Below, one piece after another: positions 35,138 to 42,729 of a DNA stretch of 42,729 nucleotides. The notes below the pieces were generated by a model. The model saw only the letters and a list, made by a program, of their open reading frames with translations, searched no databases and was not told the origin of the DNA. How positions within the stretch are numbered: position 1 is the first letter of the stretch; each line of letters opens with the position of its first letter. The stretch is from Gammaproteobacteria bacterium (lineage in GTDB: Bacteria; Pseudomonadota; Gammaproteobacteria; SZUA-152): contig JAADGF010000117.1 of assembly GCA_013152545.1 (NCBI GenBank), forward strand, positions 1 to 42,729, written 5' to 3'. Position numbers and translations under genes: made by a program.

Positions 35138-36769
35138 ATGAAGGCTGCAGAAGTATTTATTCAATGTCTCGAAAATGAAGGTACTGAATACATTTTCGGC
35201 GTACCAGGGGAAGAAATCCTGGATGTGATGGATGTAATTTTAGACTCCCCCATCCAATTTGTTACCACACGACACGAACAAGGTGCTGCGTTCATGGCCG
35301 ATGTTTATGGACGCCTGACGGGCAAAGCAGGTGTATGCATGTCGACCCTTGGACCTGGCGCCATTAATTTGATGACCGGCGTAGCAGATGCCAACATGGA
35401 TCATGCCCCGTTAGTGGCAATTTCTGGCCAGGCTGACACCCATCGTCTACACAAGGAATCTCACCAGGCATTGGATCTGGAAGAAATTTTCCGGCCCATT
35501 ACAAAATATTCTTCACGCCTGCTGGCCACCGAAATCATCCCAGAGGTGACTCGTAAAGCCTTTAAAGTCGCTCAAACACAAAAAACCGGCGCTGCATTCA
35601 TCGAATTTCCAGAAAATATTGCAAAATTACCCTGCTCAGAAGTACCACTGCCTGTCTCCCAACCCACAACACCAGAGCCACCTACAGAGCAGGTGAAAAA
35701 AGCCGCCCAACTCATATCCCAAGCCAAACAACCTATTATTCTGGCAGGTAATGGCGTGGTACGAAGCAACGCCAGCAGTGCCTTGGCCGACTTTGCCAAA
35801 CAATTGAATATACCGCTAACCAATACATTTATGGCAAAAGGTATTATTCCCTTCAAACACCCCATGGCATTGGGCAGTGCCGGACTACAGTCCCAGGACT
35901 ATGTTAATTTTGGCTTCACCAAAGCTGACGTGATTATATGTGTCGGCTACGATTTAGTGGAATATCATCCCTATTTATGGCACCCAAGCCGAGACCGGAA
36001 AATCATCCATATCGATACCCTACCAGCTGAAGTTGATGCAAGCTACCCGGTCAGTGTGGGCGTCGTCGGCGATATTCGACATGCCCTACAACGTATCGCT
36101 GAACTCAGCCAAGCCCATCAGGGCCACACCTTACGGCCATTGCGGGAAGCGCTTGAGGAAGAAATGCAGCAACACAGCCATGATCGATTTTTTCCCATGA
36201 AACCACAAAAGATCATTTGGGATTTACGCACCGCCTTGAAGCTTGAAGATATCGTTATTTGTGATGTCGGTGCCCATAAAATGTGGATGGCCAGAATGTT
36301 CCGCTGCGAACACCCAAACACATGTATTATATCCAATGGCTTCGCCAGCATGGGAATCGCCGTGCCAGGTGCAATCGCAGCAAAATTAGCCTATCCAGAT
36401 CGAAACGTAGTGGCTGTCACTGGTGACGCCGGTTTTATGATGAATTCACAAGAAATTGAAACCGCGTTGCGACTGAACATCGCCATAGTAATACTCATCT
36501 GGAATGACTCAGCATATGGTTTAATCGAGTGGAAACAAATGAATCAATTTGGACGTCCAGCCCATGTCTCATTTAAAAACCCTGATTTTGTCAAATATGC
36601 ACAATCCTTTGGTGCAAAAGGCTACAAAATAACCCATGCCGATGAATTAATGCCTGTAATATATCAAGCATTGGCCGATAATACTGTCAGCATTATTGAT
36701 TGCCCGGTAGATTATAGTGAAAACTTAAAGCTTACAGAAAAATTAGGCGAAATGATAAGCCCCTTTTAA
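35138..36769 (+). CDS. alsS: Acetolactate synthase, catabolic AlsS type (ThDP enzyme)
   Basis: 543 residues in the three-domain ThDP fold. Glu47 in TTRHEQGAAFMADVYGRLTG is the cofactor-activating Glu. The diphosphate and metal site is GDAGFMMNSQEIETALRLNI with the following WNDSAYGLIEWKQ. The stretch DVGAHKMWMARMF followed by SNGFASMGIAVPGAIAA resembles the FAD-independent AlsS group rather than anabolic IlvB. The reaction joins two pyruvates into acetolactate. No regulatory subunit (ilvN) and no acetolactate decarboxylase lie in the window, so its use in acetoin or branched-chain amino acid synthesis is open. Related ThDP enzymes remain possible. Confidence 0.8.
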   Translation: MKAAEVFIQCLENEGTEYIFGVPGEEILDVMDVILDSPIQFVTTRHEQGAAFMADVYGRLTGKAGVCMSTLGPGAINLMTGVADANMDHAPLVAISGQADTHRLHKESHQALDLEEIFRPITKYSSRLLATEIIPEVTRKAFKVAQTQKTGAAFIEFPENIAKLPCSEVPLPVSQPTTPEPPTEQVKKAAQLISQAKQPIILAGNGVVRSNASSALADFAKQLNIPLTNTFMAKGIIPFKHPMALGSAGLQSQDYVNFGFTKADVIICVGYDLVEYHPYLWHPSRDRKIIHIDTLPAEVDASYPVSVGVVGDIRHALQRIAELSQAHQGHTLRPLREALEEEMQQHSHDRFFPMKPQKIIWDLRTALKLEDIVICDVGAHKMWMARMFRCEHPNTCIISNGFASMGIAVPGAIAAKLAYPDRNVVAVTGDAGFMMNSQEIETALRLNIAIVILIWNDSAYGLIEWKQMNQFGRPAHVSFKNPDFVKYAQSFGAKGYKITHADELMPVIYQALADNTVSIIDCPVDYSENLKLTEKLGEMISPF

Positions 36770-36995
36770 CCTAACACATCAACTCAATTAACGATGAACA
36801 CCGATGACACAGAACCTAAAAAAAATTTTAGAATATTTTGATCTTACCCAAAGGGTAATCTTCTGTCGTCCACTCTATAATCAACAAACAATCGAAAAAT
36901 CGTTTGCCTTCGGTACCATCATCACCTCGCCACAACTCAATTGATATGCTAATCTTAATCGACAGCCGATATACGCGCCATCATCATGAGCAAAT

Positions 36996-37886
36996 ATGCT
37001 TGCGATTAAAGGATGTTTAACAGTGCAGTGTGAAAACAATAACATCGTTACAACAATGCCAGCAGCAACGGATTCTCTCTCCGATAATACTGCTCACCAT
37101 GAGGACACCTGTTCAACCAAAGCCAATGGTAAGCGCATTCGATTACTGAGTTATAATATTCAAGTTGGCATCGGCTCCACTTCGTATGGTGAATATATCA
37201 CCACAGCCTGGAAACACGTACTCCCTCATGCCCAAATTTATGAAAACTTAAACAAAATCGCCCGCGCCATCCGTGGTTTCGATATTGTTGCATTACAGGA
37301 AATGGATGCAGGCAGCATACGCAGCAGTTTTATTAATCAGGCTGAGTTTCTTGCAAAACACGCAGGCTTTCCCTTCTGGCACCACCAAACCAACCGTAAA
37401 ATTGCCAAGCTAACCAAGCACAGCAACGGTATTTTAAGTAAATTCAAACCCAACGATATCGTGGACTATAAACTACCCGGCTTTATCCCAGGTCGAGGTG
37501 TCATGGTCGTGCGCTATGGCCATGGTGATAACCCACTTATTTTGCTAATTCTGCACCTCGCCCTCAGTAAGCGCACCCGTACCAAACAATTGGAATTCGT
37601 CAGCGAAATTGTCAATTGTTATAAACACGTTATTGTCATGGGTGACCTTAACTGCCAGCCCGAAAGCCCGGAGCTACGCTACCTTATCAATACCACGAAC
37701 CTGTGTGAACCAATACACGGCTTAAAGACCTTTCCCAGTTGGCGGCCGGTGAAAAAAATCGATCATATTCTGGCCTCACCCAGTATTGAAATATACGATG
37801 TGCATGTCCTTGATCATCTGTTTTCAGACCATTTACCCATCGCAATGGAAATACAATTACCCTCAGAGCTTGAGTTGGCAGCCTGA
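36996..37886 (+). CDS. Endonuclease/exonuclease/phosphatase family protein
   Basis: 296 residues of the DNase I-like EEP fold. The catalytic series is RLLSYNIQVGIG, ALQEMDAGS, MGDLNCQPESPE, KIDHILAS and FSDHLPIAMEI. Members are metal-dependent phosphodiesterases acting on nucleic acids, phospholipids or inositol phosphates. In Pseudomonas the equivalent gene also lies between dsbA and the GGDEF gene. The first ~45 residues are poor in motifs, so the start may be further in: GTG at 37023 has AAAGGATG upstream, and an ATG at 37056 is also possible. Confidence 0.85.
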   Translation: MLAIKGCLTVQCENNNIVTTMPAATDSLSDNTAHHEDTCSTKANGKRIRLLSYNIQVGIGSTSYGEYITTAWKHVLPHAQIYENLNKIARAIRGFDIVALQEMDAGSIRSSFINQAEFLAKHAGFPFWHHQTNRKIAKLTKHSNGILSKFKPNDIVDYKLPGFIPGRGVMVVRYGHGDNPLILLILHLALSKRTRTKQLEFVSEIVNCYKHVIVMGDLNCQPESPELRYLINTTNLCEPIHGLKTFPSWRPVKKIDHILASPSIEIYDVHVLDHLFSDHLPIAMEIQLPSELELAA

Positions 37887-38046
37887 CATTTACCCCCTTG
37901 TCGGCGCACACCCGAACCGAAGCATTTCAATCTAACAGAGGGTCTCAACCTCACCCACCCTATGCCGCTAATAAGTCTATTAGGGGACGCTATTATGTGC
38001 ACGCTCCTTAATCTAAATTAACCAGATAAACCTATTGCGAACGCTC

Positions 38047-40101
38047 ATGGCCGCTAACGACTTGGAATGGAAAACAAAATATCTCTCCAGCCTGGATAAG
38101 CTGGAGAATATGGAAAAACACTGGAATGAAGTTGAAGAGTTGTTGCGCCTCGGAATCACGCGCGTTGCCCTCGCGGCACAAGGCGTCGACAGCAAATTAG
38201 ATAAACAACTGAACAGCTTACGCAAGGCGATACGGTCCGGTAAAAATTATGAAGCACTCAGCACCATTGTTGATGATATTTCCAACTCGGTAAAACGCAT
38301 TGATGAACAGCGCAAAAACGACACCGTTGATAGTCGCCCAAGCACCCTATTATTGCGTTTAATAAATGCATTATCATTACCTAACACAGATAAACACCGC
38401 CTCAAAACTATCCAAAAAAAGCTAAAAAAAGCCGATGACAGCCTTCCCCTGGATAATATTTTGCGGGAATTGGCAGAATTAATCAATGATGCACTCAAAC
38501 CGGAAGACAGTACGAAGAATGATCCTAAAAATAGCTTGTTAAGCCGGTTATTCGATTTTAACACTGAACCAAAAATACCCAACACACTCCCACATACAAT
38601 AGACAGTGAAACACCCATCACCAATCGCGGCAGCAATGCACCCCCGAAGCCAAACAACACAACAGTGTTATTCATAGAATTTATCACTTACCTAGCAAAA
38701 ACCGGATTGCATGACCCTGAACTATTAAATCTAGAGCAAATTATTCGCCAACACGATGACCCGGACACAATGCATGAGCACGTGAAACAACTGGCTCAAT
38801 TCATCTCACAGAAGATTAATCCAAACGAGACCACTCAAGCCATCACCTTTGGTGCCAACATGCTCCAACAAACCTTGGCAGCATTAAATCTGGCGGAAAC
38901 CCAACCTCAGCGCACCAATGCACTACTCGCGAAACTGTCCAACGCACAACAAAAAACAGAACTAGACACTTTATGTGAGGAAATTGCAGCATTAACGGTA
39001 CGTGTCTTGGTGCACCCAGCCTCAGAGGCCAACACAAACGTTAGCATTGACGAACAACCCGGCATTTGTAATTTTTCCCTGCAATTGCTTGACAGTCTGA
39101 ATTTTCCAGTCGAATTACGGCATCAGGTTACCCAATTACGTGACCAGTTGATTCTTGGCGTGCCAATTATCGATACACCGAAAATACTCAACGGGATTGC
39201 CGATCTGGTCACCTTAACCCGTAGTAAACTCGAACAGGAAAAACAGGACTTACAGGATTTTTTGCATCAACTCACACAGAATCTACAAGATATTGACAAA
39301 CACATTGCAGGTGCGCAATCCCAACGCGCTGCCGCTGTATTAAGCAATGAGCAGTTTGACAATACTTTTAACGCGCACGTTAAAGATATTCGCGCCTCGC
39401 TTGAAGATATATCGGACCCCAAGCAACTCAAACTGATTATTCGCGAGCGCGTTGACACAATACGTGACCACGTTGTGCATCACAGCGACAGTGAAATTGC
39501 ACGACACAAACAATTAGAAGCAGAACTCACGAAGACCAACACCCGCCTGAAAGAGCTTGAAATGGAATCACAACAATTACGTCAACGGCTCATTGAAGAA
39601 CACGCGCACGCTATTCGCGACCCATTGACTGGCATGTTCAACCGGCTAGCCTATGAAGAACGCATCACCCAGGAATACAGTCGCTGGAAACGCTACCAAA
39701 CACCATTATCGTTGCTGATATTTGACATCGATCACTTCAAACGCATTAATGACACCTATGGCCATAAAGCAGGCGATAAAGCATTAAAATTAATATCCAA
39801 ATGCCTGCAAAGTAATATCCGCGAATCGGACTTTATTGCCCGTTTCGGCGGCGAGGAATTCGTCGCTATTATGCCGGAAACCACCATAAAAGCGGCCATA
39901 GAAGCAGCAAATAAACTCCGTCAAACGATTGAAAATAATCAATTTCATTACGAAGGAAAGGACGTTAGAATAACCATATCCTGTGGTGCCGCCCAATTTC
40001 AAAAAAATGACAGTATCGATTCCACATTTCAGCGCGCTGATAAATCCCTGTACGTTTGCAAACACCAGGGCAGAAACTGTTGCCATAGCAGCGATATATA
40101 A
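38047..40101 (+). CDS. Diguanylate cyclase (GGDEF) with long helical N-terminus
   Basis: 684 residues. The N-terminal ~510 residues are helical and charged (it opens MAANDLEWKTKYLSSLDKLE) and end in a coiled coil (about 485-515, LEAELTKTNTRLKELEMESQ). The C-terminal GGDEF domain (about 520-680) has DPLTGMFNRLAYEERI, FDIDHFKRINDTYGH and RFGGEEFVAIMP, so the active site is intact. RESD five residues before GGEEF is an inhibitory I-site, implying product feedback. It makes cyclic di-GMP. No membrane segment is seen, so it is probably cytoplasmic. ATG at 38047 is preferred to an in-frame TTG at 38035; neither has a clear ribosome-binding site. Confidence 0.92.
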   Translation: MAANDLEWKTKYLSSLDKLENMEKHWNEVEELLRLGITRVALAAQGVDSKLDKQLNSLRKAIRSGKNYEALSTIVDDISNSVKRIDEQRKNDTVDSRPSTLLLRLINALSLPNTDKHRLKTIQKKLKKADDSLPLDNILRELAELINDALKPEDSTKNDPKNSLLSRLFDFNTEPKIPNTLPHTIDSETPITNRGSNAPPKPNNTTVLFIEFITYLAKTGLHDPELLNLEQIIRQHDDPDTMHEHVKQLAQFISQKINPNETTQAITFGANMLQQTLAALNLAETQPQRTNALLAKLSNAQQKTELDTLCEEIAALTVRVLVHPASEANTNVSIDEQPGICNFSLQLLDSLNFPVELRHQVTQLRDQLILGVPIIDTPKILNGIADLVTLTRSKLEQEKQDLQDFLHQLTQNLQDIDKHIAGAQSQRAAAVLSNEQFDNTFNAHVKDIRASLEDISDPKQLKLIIRERVDTIRDHVVHHSDSEIARHKQLEAELTKTNTRLKELEMESQQLRQRLIEEHAHAIRDPLTGMFNRLAYEERITQEYSRWKRYQTPLSLLIFDIDHFKRINDTYGHKAGDKALKLISKCLQSNIRESDFIARFGGEEFVAIMPETTIKAAIEAANKLRQTIENNQFHYEGKDVRITISCGAAQFQKNDSIDSTFQRADKSLYVCKHQGRNCCHSSDI

Positions 40102-40155
40102 CGCTGAACCGCATGCCCTGCAAGCCAAAAGAAACCTTCCCGGGAGGATGCTGTC

Positions 40156-40626
40156 ATGACCGGACGCCGCAGCGGTGCAAATCGAAACAACAAAAAAACT
40201 GCCCGTTCCCAAGGTACTCACCAAAACGGTCTTGCCACACCTGCGTCGATTCGTATCGACAAATGGTTATGGGCCGCCCGCTTTTTTAAAACGCGCTCCC
40301 TGGCAAGTGACGCCGTAAAAAGTGGCAAAATTTGTATTGATGATGAAAAAACCAAACCAAGCAAAGAAATCACCATCGGTAAAAAAATAAGCATAAAACG
40401 TTCACCGTATAACAAAACAGTCATAGTACGTGGTATCTCACACCGCCGAGGACCCGCAAGCATTGCCGAAACGCTTTACGAAGAAACCCTCGACAGCATC
40501 CAAAACCGACAGCACCTGGAGCAACTACGCCAGGCGCAACCCGCCTTACGGCATACAGGCCATGGCCGCCCCACCAAGCGAGAGCGACGGCAAATTATCG
40601 CCTTTACTGCTAAACCCGAAGAATAG
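40156..40626 (+). CDS. hslR: Heat shock protein 15 (Hsp15), S4 RNA-binding protein
   Basis: 156 residues. The S4 domain begins SIRIDKWLWAARFFKTRSLA with AVKSGKICIDD, and the C-terminus is basic (GRPTKRERRQI), as in Hsp15. Hsp15 binds stalled 50S subunits carrying nascent tRNA and helps recycle them. An extra, basic ~30-residue N-terminal extension (MTGRRSGANRNNKKTARSQG) is longer than in E. coli. GGAGG precedes the ATG at good spacing, which supports this start. Confidence 0.9.
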   Translation: MTGRRSGANRNNKKTARSQGTHQNGLATPASIRIDKWLWAARFFKTRSLASDAVKSGKICIDDEKTKPSKEITIGKKISIKRSPYNKTVIVRGISHRRGPASIAETLYEETLDSIQNRQHLEQLRQAQPALRHTGHGRPTKRERRQIIAFTAKPEE

Positions 40627-40927
40627 GGTAGGCTTGCAACACCGCATCATCATCGCGCGAGCAGCGATGATGCTGAAAATAAAAATGATTAATGCTGTAC
40701 TTTATAATTAGAAAAGCGACTTTATACTGGTGCAATGTATTAACTAGGAGGGAGTCTGTCCGAGAATGCACTCAGTAATACAGGCACAATCGTCGGGGGG
40801 CTTCAACCGATTAACCCAAGTTGATGTCACGCCACTGTAAAAATTGGTTACATTTAATGTGTGTTCGTAGTAAATTCAACGGACAAACAAGGTTTAAAGG
40901 CATCACATCTCAGATAAATGCAGTACT
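40627..40927. other. Gene-free stretch between hslR and ubiC
   Basis: It contains a perfect 9-base hairpin, CATCATCGC (40648-40656) and GCGATGATG (40664-40672), 22 bases after hslR, perhaps its terminator although no T-run follows. A GGAGGG at about 40748 precedes a 24-codon frame (ATG 40765, MHSVIQAQSSGGFNRLTQVD) at too great a distance to be convincing. Confidence 0.45.
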
Positions 40928-41527
40928 GTGACAACGTCCCATTTACATAAATACCGCAGCGAACCGGTTTGGCGACCTCAACGCCAAATCTACGGTACCG
41001 ATTTGCTACCATCGTCAATCAGTACATGGTTATTCGACAACTCTTCTTTAACAAAACGGTTACAAGAACACTGTACACATTGTTTTGAAGTGAAAGTATT
41101 GCAACAAACCTGGGCTAAACCGATGTTAAATGAAGCTCAACGCTTGAAAATGCGCAAATCCTCATATGCGTTTGTACGGCAAGTACAGTTGTTATGTGAC
41201 AACACCCCTGTTATTTTCGCACGAACTGTAATCCCGCCCCACACATTGCGCGGCAAGCAACGTCGATTGGCAAGATTGGGTAAAAAACCTTTAGGTGCGG
41301 TATTATTTGCCGATAAATCCATGCGACGAACTGAAATGGAAATTGCACACATCGAACCTGGACAGCAATTATATCGATTGGCCACCCGGCATCTTTCTCT
41401 GGCGGTACAGGTACTTTGGGCAAGGCGATCAGTGTTTTACTTAGATAAACATCCACTTTTGGTATGTGAAATATTTTTACCGGATATCGCATCACAGACA
41501 ATACTGAACGCACAATACAATCGCTAA
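40928..41527 (+). CDS. ubiC: Chorismate lyase
   Basis: 199 residues of the UbiC family. RQVQLLCDNTPVIFARTVIP includes the conserved Arg region and LLVCEIFLP the C-terminal catalytic Glu. GKKPLGAVLFAD is the typical middle segment. It splits chorismate into 4-hydroxybenzoate and pyruvate, the first committed step of ubiquinone synthesis. The next gene, ubiA, uses the product. Start is GTG at 40928, with no strong ribosome-binding site; the frame has no nearer ATG that would keep the N-terminal conserved WRP segment. Confidence 0.9.
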   Translation: MTTSHLHKYRSEPVWRPQRQIYGTDLLPSSISTWLFDNSSLTKRLQEHCTHCFEVKVLQQTWAKPMLNEAQRLKMRKSSYAFVRQVQLLCDNTPVIFARTVIPPHTLRGKQRRLARLGKKPLGAVLFADKSMRRTEMEIAHIEPGQQLYRLATRHLSLAVQVLWARRSVFYLDKHPLLVCEIFLPDIASQTILNAQYNR

Positions 41528-41540
41528 CGTGTTAACCAAT

Positions 41541-41589
41541 ATTAATCCTAAATGAATCCGTTGAATCTACTGATTCATTTAGGATTAAT
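41541..41589. repeat. 18-base perfect inverted repeat between ubiC and ubiA
   Basis: ATTAATCCTAAATGAATC (41541-41558) and GATTCATTTAGGATTAAT (41572-41589) pair perfectly over a 13-base loop. The strand is AT-rich and no T-run follows, so it does not look like an ordinary terminator. It sits 14 bases after ubiC and 32 bases before ubiA and could separate or tune expression of the two genes. Confidence 0.75.
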
Positions 41590-41620
41590 GACCACTAGCC
41601 ATTTAATATATATTTAAAAA

Positions 41621-42511
41621 ATGACCACAAGAACCTCACAAGAACCGATTTTTTTACAACGATGGCTCAATTATGCGCTGTTAATGCGATTTGACAAACC
41701 CATCGGTTTCTTCCTGTTATTGTGGCCCACGCTCTGGGCCTTATGGATCGCCGGCAGCGGCTACCCTGATACCTTCGTCACCCTGGTGTTTGTAATAGGC
41801 GTCATCTTAATGCGGGCAGCTGGCTGTATTATTAATGACTATGCTGACCGTAACATCGACATCAAAGTAAGCCGCACTCAATTTAGACCACTGGCCACAG
41901 GTAAAATAAAACCAAAGCAGGCACTTGTACTGTGCAGCGTTATCTGCTTGCTTGCTTTTGTATTAGTGTTAACCATGAATTGGTTAACCGTATTATTATC
42001 ATTTGTGGCAGTATTGCTCGCCATTATTTATCCCTTTATGAAACGATACACGTACATGCCACAAGCTTTTCTCGGTTTGGCATTTGGCTGGGCGGTACCC
42101 ATGGCGTTCGCAGCGCAATCGGGCATACTCCCCCAATCAAGTTGGTTACTATTAACCGCAACCGTACTTTGGACCACCGCCTATGATTCCATGTATGCCA
42201 TGGTGGACAAGGAAGACGATTTACGCATTGGCGTTAAATCCACCGTTATCCTGTTTGGCGAAGCAGACACGTTAATCATCGGTGCCATTCAGGTTATGTT
42301 TCTATTAACCATGGTCATTATTGGCACCAAACTGGAAATGAGTTGGTATTATTATGGTGGGTTGTTAGCCGCCGCTGGTTTTGCGACATACCAGCAATAC
42401 TTGATTCGTGACCGCGACCCAGAACAATGCATGAAAGCCTTCCAAAACAATACTTGGCTAGGTGCCAGCATTTTTTTCGGCATCGTAATCAATTACCTGC
42501 CTTCCCAATAG
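41621..42511 (+). CDS. ubiA: 4-hydroxybenzoate polyprenyltransferase
   Basis: 296 residues and about eight or nine membrane helices. The two Asp-rich prenyl-diphosphate motifs are NDYADRNIDIKVSRTQFRPL (about residue 67) and YDSMYAMVDKEDDLRIGVKS (about 187). It attaches the polyprenyl tail to 4-hydroxybenzoate in the inner membrane, following UbiC in ubiquinone synthesis. MRFDKPIGFFLLLWPTLWAL near the N-terminus is typical. The ATG at 41621 lacks a strong ribosome-binding site and follows the large inverted repeat. Confidence 0.97.
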   Translation: MTTRTSQEPIFLQRWLNYALLMRFDKPIGFFLLLWPTLWALWIAGSGYPDTFVTLVFVIGVILMRAAGCIINDYADRNIDIKVSRTQFRPLATGKIKPKQALVLCSVICLLAFVLVLTMNWLTVLLSFVAVLLAIIYPFMKRYTYMPQAFLGLAFGWAVPMAFAAQSGILPQSSWLLLTATVLWTTAYDSMYAMVDKEDDLRIGVKSTVILFGEADTLIIGAIQVMFLLTMVIIGTKLEMSWYYYGGLLAAAGFATYQQYLIRDRDPEQCMKAFQNNTWLGASIFFGIVINYLPSQ

Positions 42512-42664
42512 AAGCTCCTGCGTTTTGTGTTCGAGCATGCCGCGATATTGGCGACAACGTCAGTGTCGATGTAATAAGCCTCATCCCACGTTACCAACGA
42601 TAATCATCGAGCAGTTAACCCGCTCAACTGGGCGCTCACTCAGCATCTTGTTATACTGCGCATC

Positions 42665-42729
42665 ATGGAACAAAAACACGATCGCAGCTATCACCGTTTG
42701 TTTTCTGAACCCGAATTACTGGAAGACTT
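42665..42729 (+). CDS. Rpn-family recombination-promoting nuclease, N-terminal fragment
   Basis: The frame from the ATG at 42665 reads MEQKHDRSYHRLFSEPELLE and runs off the right edge. HDxSYxxLFSxPE is the hallmark N-terminus of Rpn/YhgA-like proteins (PD-(D/E)XK nuclease family transposases), which promote RecA-independent recombination. Only about 21 residues are visible, so completeness cannot be judged. A -10-like TATACT lies close upstream. Confidence 0.65.
   Translation, partial: MEQKHDRSYHRLFSEPELLED

Noticed and set aside
40800-40860. Cobalamin riboswitch-like string CGCCACTGTAA upstream of ubiC
   Set aside because: Only this short string matches; the other conserved blocks and helices of the aptamer are not found, and ubiC is not an expected target.
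1-42729. CRISPR arrays, rRNA and tRNA genes
   Set aside because: No regularly spaced repeats with unique spacers were seen, and no tRNA T-loop or rRNA conserved segments were recognised on either strand by eye.

Overview
The window looks like a chromosomal segment of a free-living gammaproteobacterium. The order polA, engB, small cytochrome c, cytochrome c4, dsbA, endonuclease/exonuclease/phosphatase, GGDEF protein resembles the arrangement known from Pseudomonas and its relatives, and hslR, ubiC and ubiA follow. Base composition is moderately AT-rich, and c-type cytochromes are plentiful (five genes, eight CXXCH haem motifs), which suggests an aerobic respiring bacterium. I cannot fix the genus.

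Region 1-3.7 kb is a mobile-element graveyard. It holds a HicAB toxin-antitoxin pair with a frameshifted toxin, a BrnTA pair whose toxin is interrupted by a REP-associated tyrosine transposase element, and two group II intron 5' ends pointing outward in opposite directions. One intron runs off the left edge; the other seems to be a complete but ORF-less, decayed copy.

Region 3.9-10 kb carries psiE, the two membrane subunits of a TRAP transporter without a binding protein, an HDOD-GAF signalling protein and a TraF-like outer-membrane barrel protein.

Region 10.1-15.9 kb is the most interesting part: a tightly packed minus-strand operon reading tsdB, tsdA, a SulP permease, a secreted DsrE-like protein and a secreted SoxB-like metallophosphoesterase. 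TsdBA oxidises thiosulfate to tetrathionate. Its linkage here to a SoxB relative, a DsrE-fold protein and an anion permease, with no other sox genes in view, suggests an unusual periplasmic sulfur-oxyanion module.

Region 15.9-20.8 kb is a 1.86-kb gene-free stretch with short tandem duplications and a structured leader, followed by a 978-residue secreted FG-GAP/Calx-beta protein ending in a CFI-box C-terminal sorting domain. Region 20.8-27.3 kb is a run of minus-strand metabolic genes: a second TraF-like barrel protein, serB, a fructosamine-kinase family gene, a c551-type cytochrome, thrB and a LOG family gene. Region 27.6-42.7 kb is the conserved core: polA, a probable small-RNA locus between polA and engB (the genomic position of Spot 42), engB, two cytochromes c, a cyclic-nucleotide-binding protein, dsbA, a catabolic-type acetolactate synthase, an EEP-family protein, a diguanylate cyclase, hslR, ubiC and ubiA, then the first codons of an Rpn-type nuclease at the right edge.
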